From Actinoplanes sp. N902-109 (lineage in GTDB: Bacteria; Actinomycetota; Actinomycetes; Mycobacteriales; Micromonosporaceae): DNA of 64,000 nucleotides. The stretch spans positions 8,557,501-8,621,500 of the forward strand of contig NC_021191.1 in assembly GCF_000389965.1 (NCBI RefSeq), written 5' to 3'. The position numbers and the translations under genes were made by a program. Positions 63,266 through 64,000 of this stretch are shown in pieces. The notes under the pieces were generated by a model. That model saw nothing but the letters and a program-made list of their open reading frames with translations. It had not been told where the DNA came from and searched no databases. Each line of letters starts with the position of its first letter. Positions within the stretch are counted from its first letter, which is position 1.

Positions 63266-64000
63266 GTGGCGGCTCCCGTGAAGCCTGTCGAACAGCTCGA
63301 TCGCGTGGTGATCCGCTTCGCCGGTGACTCCGGCGACGGTATGCAGCTCACCGGCGACCGGTTCACCTCAGAAACCGCTCAGCTGGGCAACGACATCTCG
63401 ACCCTGCCCAACTTCCCGGCGGAGATCCGGGCACCGGCAGGCACCCTGCCGGGCGTGTCGAGCTTCCAGGTGCATTTCGCCGACTATGACATCCTCACGC
63501 CCGGCGACGCGCCGAACGTGCTGGTCGCGATGAACCCGGCCGCGCTCAAGGCCAACCTCGCCGATCTCCCGGCGGGCGCCGACATCATCGTGAACACCGA
63601 CGAGTTCACCAAGCGAAATCTGGCCAAGGTCGGATATGCGACCAGCCCGCTCGAGGACGGCTCGCTGGCCGGCTGGGCGGTGCACCCGGTTGCCCTGACC
63701 TCGATGACGGTGGCGGCGCTGGCCGACTCCGGGCTGTCGAAGAAGGACGCCGAGCGCGCCAAGAACATGTTCGCGCTGGGCCTGTTGAGCTGGATGTATT
63801 CCCGGCCCTACGAGTCGACCCTGCGGTTTTTGGAGCGCAAGTTCGCCAAGCGCCCCGAGCTGGTCGCGGCGAACCAGACGGCGTTCACCGCGGGCTGGAA
63901 CTTCGGCGAGACCACCGAGACGTTCTCGGTGCGCTACGAGGTCAAGCCGGCCCGGATGCTGCCGGGCAACTACCGCAACATCACCGGCAACGCCGCTCTA
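63266..64000 (+). CDS. korA: 2-oxoacid:ferredoxin oxidoreductase, fused gamma/alpha subunit (continues beyond window)
   Basis: The reading frame opens at GTG 63266 behind AGGAGGG and is still open at the window edge (245 residues seen). The N-terminus is the gamma (catalytic accessory) domain with VVIRFAGDSGDGMQLTGDRF, then LPNFPAEIRAPAGTLPGVSS and NPAALKANLADLP. This is the actinobacterial KorA layout, in which gamma is fused ahead of the alpha domain. With KorB (expected downstream) it decarboxylates 2-oxoglutarate to succinyl-CoA and reduces ferredoxin. Confidence 0.92.
   Translation, partial: MAAPVKPVEQLDRVVIRFAGDSGDGMQLTGDRFTSETAQLGNDISTLPNFPAEIRAPAGTLPGVSSFQVHFADYDILTPGDAPNVLVAMNPAALKANLADLPAGADIIVNTDEFTKRNLAKVGYATSPLEDGSLAGWAVHPVALTSMTVAALADSGLSKKDAERAKNMFALGLLSWMYSRPYESTLRFLERKFAKRPELVAANQTAFTAGWNFGETTETFSVRYEVKPARMLPGNYRNITGNAAL

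Overview
The window is a high-GC chromosomal segment from an actinomycete. The family is probably Micromonosporaceae, and the genus may be Actinoplanes-like. This rests on the strong GC codon bias, the many GTG/TTG and apparently leaderless starts, and three blocks whose gene order matches the Mycobacterium tuberculosis core genome as I remember it (no search was run). Most of the DNA is housekeeping or conserved-actinobacterial; accessory material sits between the blocks. || Layout. 1-12 kb: ABC-F ATPase (partial), ispE, a truncated Uma2-like gene, rsmA, tatD, metG, rsmI, pmt. This matches the Rv1002c-Rv1011 order but lacks rpfB and is interrupted by a decayed IS481-type element and two secreted-protein genes. 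14-18 kb: a translationally coupled pair for an extracellular polysaccharide, an anchor-like protein plus a fused NodB deacetylase/GT2 synthase. 17.8-22.4 kb: a GAF protein with a degenerate histidine-kinase core, a stand-alone receiver, two VOC proteins, a phosphodiesterase and a secreted repeat protein. 23-30 kb: tRNA-Ala(CGC), then glpR, rimJ-like, glp (moeA-like) and galU, a diguanylate cyclase, 5-formyl-THF cyclo-ligase and FmdB. This is the Rv0991c-Rv0996 order, and the MoeA-like gene is best read as the gephyrin-like division protein Glp with its membrane receptor. 30-38.6 kb: SAF/RcpC-like, DUF2231, Fur-family, DUF2236, a RecB-like nuclease, an intact IS481 element, MarC, PHP and PH-domain genes. 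38.7-43.4 kb: a zinc-ribbon protein, a SpoU methyltransferase, thioredoxin, an intein-containing Rv2578c-type radical SAM gene behind a perfect LexA box, and a CoA-binding protein. 43.4-49.9 kb: two DUF4190 paralogues around an SDR, a lipoprotein, EamA, HAD and PhzF. 50-63 kb: MgtE-N/CBS, DUF1003, Mrp, TatB, HtrA, O-methyltransferase, PepA, DUF3117, PaaX/enoyl-CoA hydratase, a trypsin-like protease, Tag, SRPBCC and a DivIVA-motif protein. This resembles Rv1209-Rv1232c but without sigE/rseA. The window ends with a lone nuoA and the start of a 2-oxoacid:ferredoxin oxidoreductase alpha gene. || Points worth following. (1) Both IS481 copies sit in NCTAGN targets that are host stop codons, and in both the transposase stop codon is supplied by the target. 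(2) An intein splits the radical-SAM cysteine motif so that splicing itself supplies the third cluster cysteine, and the gene looks SOS-controlled. (3) Several short tandem arrays begin exactly at a gene's stop codon and repeat its last codons plus TGA. (4) A histidine-kinase-like protein has lost both its phospho-accepting His and its N-box Asn.
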